Shown here: positions 62,774 through 64,000 of the stretch, one piece after another
Layout: every line of letters begins with the position of its first letter
Numbering within the stretch: position 1 is the stretch's first letter
DNA from: Gammaproteobacteria bacterium
GTDB taxonomy: Bacteria > Pseudomonadota > Gammaproteobacteria > HK1
Direction of reading: 5' to 3'
Length of the DNA: 64,000 nt
Assembly: GCA_021773635.1 (NCBI GenBank)
Contig: JAJFJV010000017.1
Span: 1 to 64,000 of the forward strand
Made by a program: the position numbers and the translations under genes
The notes under the pieces: model-generated
The model's database searches: none
The model's input: only the letters and a program-made list of their open reading frames with translations
Told to the model about the DNA's origin: nothing

Positions 62774-64000
62774 GGGCCCGCTCCCAGCAACGAGGCCGCC
62801 GCGCGGCTGGCAACGCCTACAGTCAGCGAGGTATCAAGGCCGAAATAGAAATTGGCGATGATCAATGACCAGGTGGGCAGCAAAATGGAAAGCGGTGCCT
62901 CCGAGCGACCTGTGCCGGCGGGAGCAGGGCGCAGATAGGCAGCCTCCACCACCCGCCACACGTACACCACGGCCAGCAGGGAGGTAAACAGGATGAACAC
63001 TGCCAACGGCCACCAGCCGCGCTCCAGCACCGCCAGCACCAGATACCATTTGCTGACGAAGCCGACGCTTGAAGGCACGCCGATAAGGCTGAGACCACCC
63101 GCCACGAAGGCCGCCATGGTCCAGGGCATGCGATGTCCCAGGCCCTCCATATCCTCAAGGCGCGTGGAACCGATGCGGTAGAACACGCAGGCCATGGCCA
63201 TGAACAGGCCTGTCTTGATGAGGGCGTGATTGAACAGATGCAGGATGCTGGCGGTCAGGCTGGTCAACGACGCTAGGCTAATCCCCAGCACCATGTAGCC
63301 GATCTGGGCGATACTCGACCAGGCCAGCAGGCGCTTCACGTCCAATTGGAAGATGGCCACTACGGACGCACTGAGAATGCCCAGCAATGCCAGTGGCATC
63401 AGCACGTATTCCAGCGCCTGAATGCCGAAGGCGTAACCCGCGCCGAAAATCGTGAAGACAAAACGCAGCAGCAGATAGACCGACACCTTGGTGGAAGTGC
63501 CCGCGAGGAAAGCAGTGACCGGGGACGGTGCGCTGGCATAGGCACTGGGTAACCACAGGTGCAGCGGAAAGAGCGCCATCTTCAGGCCAACGCCCACGGT
63601 AAGAAAGGCAAAGGCAGCGGCCACGGTACGACTCTCCCACACCGCCGGCAGACGTGCCCCCATATCCGCCATATTGAGCGTGCCGGTCACCATGTAGATG
63701 AGACCGATGGCGATGACAATGAAGGTGGCACCAATGGTCCCCATAACGAGGTAGCGGAAGGAGGCCACCAGCGCTCGCCGCTCACCGCTAAGGGCAATCA
63801 GTGCATAGCTGGAAATGGAAGAGATCTCGAGAAACACGAAGACGTTGAAAGCGTCTCCGGTAATTGCGATGCCCAACAAGCCGGCAAGACACAGCAGCCA
63901 GCAGGTATAGAGCAGATCGACGCGGTCCCCTTCCACCTCACGCTCAATACTGGCACGGGCACCCGGCAATACCACCGAACTGATGGCGGAAACGATGAGC
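62770..64000 (-). CDS. MrpD/NuoN-like antiporter subunit (5' end outside window)
   Basis: The frame is open to the window edge (LIVSAISSVVLPGARASIERE in the last codons), so the N-terminus, probably about 80-90 residues, is missing. Visible features are LLYTCWLLCLAGLLGIAITGDAFNVFVFLEISSISSYALI in outline with the essential Glu, LFPLHLWLPSAYASAPSPVTAFLAGTSTKVSVYLLLR in outline, and RLLAWSSIAQIGYMVLG. The GTG at 63975 is internal, not a start. The stop overlaps the next subunit by 4 bp. The remaining Mrp subunits should lie just outside the window. Confidence 0.88.
   Translation of the reverse strand, partial: LIVSAISSVVLPGARASIEREVEGDRVDLLYTCWLLCLAGLLGIAITGDAFNVFVFLEISSISSYALIALSGERRALVASFRYLVMGTIGATFIVIAIGLIYMVTGTLNMADMGARLPAVWESRTVAAAFAFLTVGVGLKMALFPLHLWLPSAYASAPSPVTAFLAGTSTKVSVYLLLRFVFTIFGAGYAFGIQALEYVLMPLALLGILSASVVAIFQLDVKRLLAWSSIAQIGYMVLGISLASLTSLTASILHLFNHALIKTGLFMAMACVFYRIGSTRLEDMEGLGHRMPWTMAAFVAGGLSLIGVPSSVGFVSKWYLVLAVLERGWWPLAVFILFTSLLAVVYVWRVVEAAYLRPAPAGTGRSEAPLSILLPTWSLIIANFYFGLDTSLTVGVASRAAASLLGAGP

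Overview
The window is a GC-rich, gene-dense piece of a bacterial chromosome. Gene content points to a gammaproteobacterium: single-chain PurL, a cpxRA/cpxP locus, OxyR, the yciB-yciI-bolA-dapE row, MsrPQ, and the yciO-M50-trpS-scpA-scpB-rluB row. A PEP-CTERM (exosortase) surface-protein set and an ncgABC-nirK operon suggest an environmental, possibly chemolithotrophic, biofilm-forming organism. The genus cannot be read from this sequence. I see no rRNA, tRNA, CRISPR array or intact insertion sequence.

Layout. 1-7.4 kb (minus strand): a type I secretion operon (TolC-like, LapB/LssB-like ABC transporter, HlyD-like) followed by its likely cargo, a giant Calx-beta adhesin cut by the window edge. 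7.8-11.1 kb (plus): ncgABC-nirK, a two-domain multicopper oxidase, two c-type cytochromes and a copper nitrite reductase, behind a promoter overlapped by an NsrR-like palindrome. 11.3-14.8 kb: cpxA-cpxR, divergent from a His/Arg-rich secreted protein and a CpxP/Spy-like chaperone, with a three-half-site CpxR box between. 14.9-18.2 kb: an oxidative-stress block (oxyR, rubrerythrin, rubredoxin, catalase). 18.3-24.6 kb: xseA, a LytM-type peptidase, a GltB-like FMN protein, and a TorF-like porin-glnK-amtB nitrogen cluster. 24.9-30.7 kb (minus): yciO, M50 protease, trpS, scpA, scpB, rluB and an endonuclease III-like gene carrying an in-frame repeat insertion. 30.8-35.2 kb (plus): yciB, yciI, bolA, dapE and a TPR/glycosyltransferase-like/sulfotransferase fusion. 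35.2-39.5 kb: a Pro-rich membrane protein, the first PEP-CTERM protein and a GMC dehydrogenase with its small subunit. 39.7-45.2 kb: purL, msrP, msrQ. 45.2-57.9 kb: three more PEP-CTERM proteins interleaved with two 935-residue TPR proteins of the PEP-CTERM (PrsT-like) family, a reverse-transcriptase relic, an Smr protein and a long GAPDH. 57.9-64 kb (minus): a CPA2 antiporter, then part of a multisubunit cation/proton antiporter operon with three MrpD/NuoL-like subunits, one interrupted by an in-frame TGA.

How parts work together. The most distinctive signal is regulatory. All four PEP-CTERM genes have a sigma-54 -24/-12 promoter upstream, and each has at least one copy of a 17-bp motif (consensus TGTCAGNWTTNTTTACA) centred about 83-98 bp before the -24 element. 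Three of the four have a second copy 110-145 bp further out. An unassigned pair lies at 57.7-57.85 kb. This looks like a dedicated enhancer-binding-protein regulon for surface proteins, read together with the two TPR export/assembly proteins. A separate family of short hairpin repeats with covarying stems occurs at 11.1, 25.1 and 51.8 kb; the 25.1 kb copy has become coding sequence inside the DNA-repair gene.
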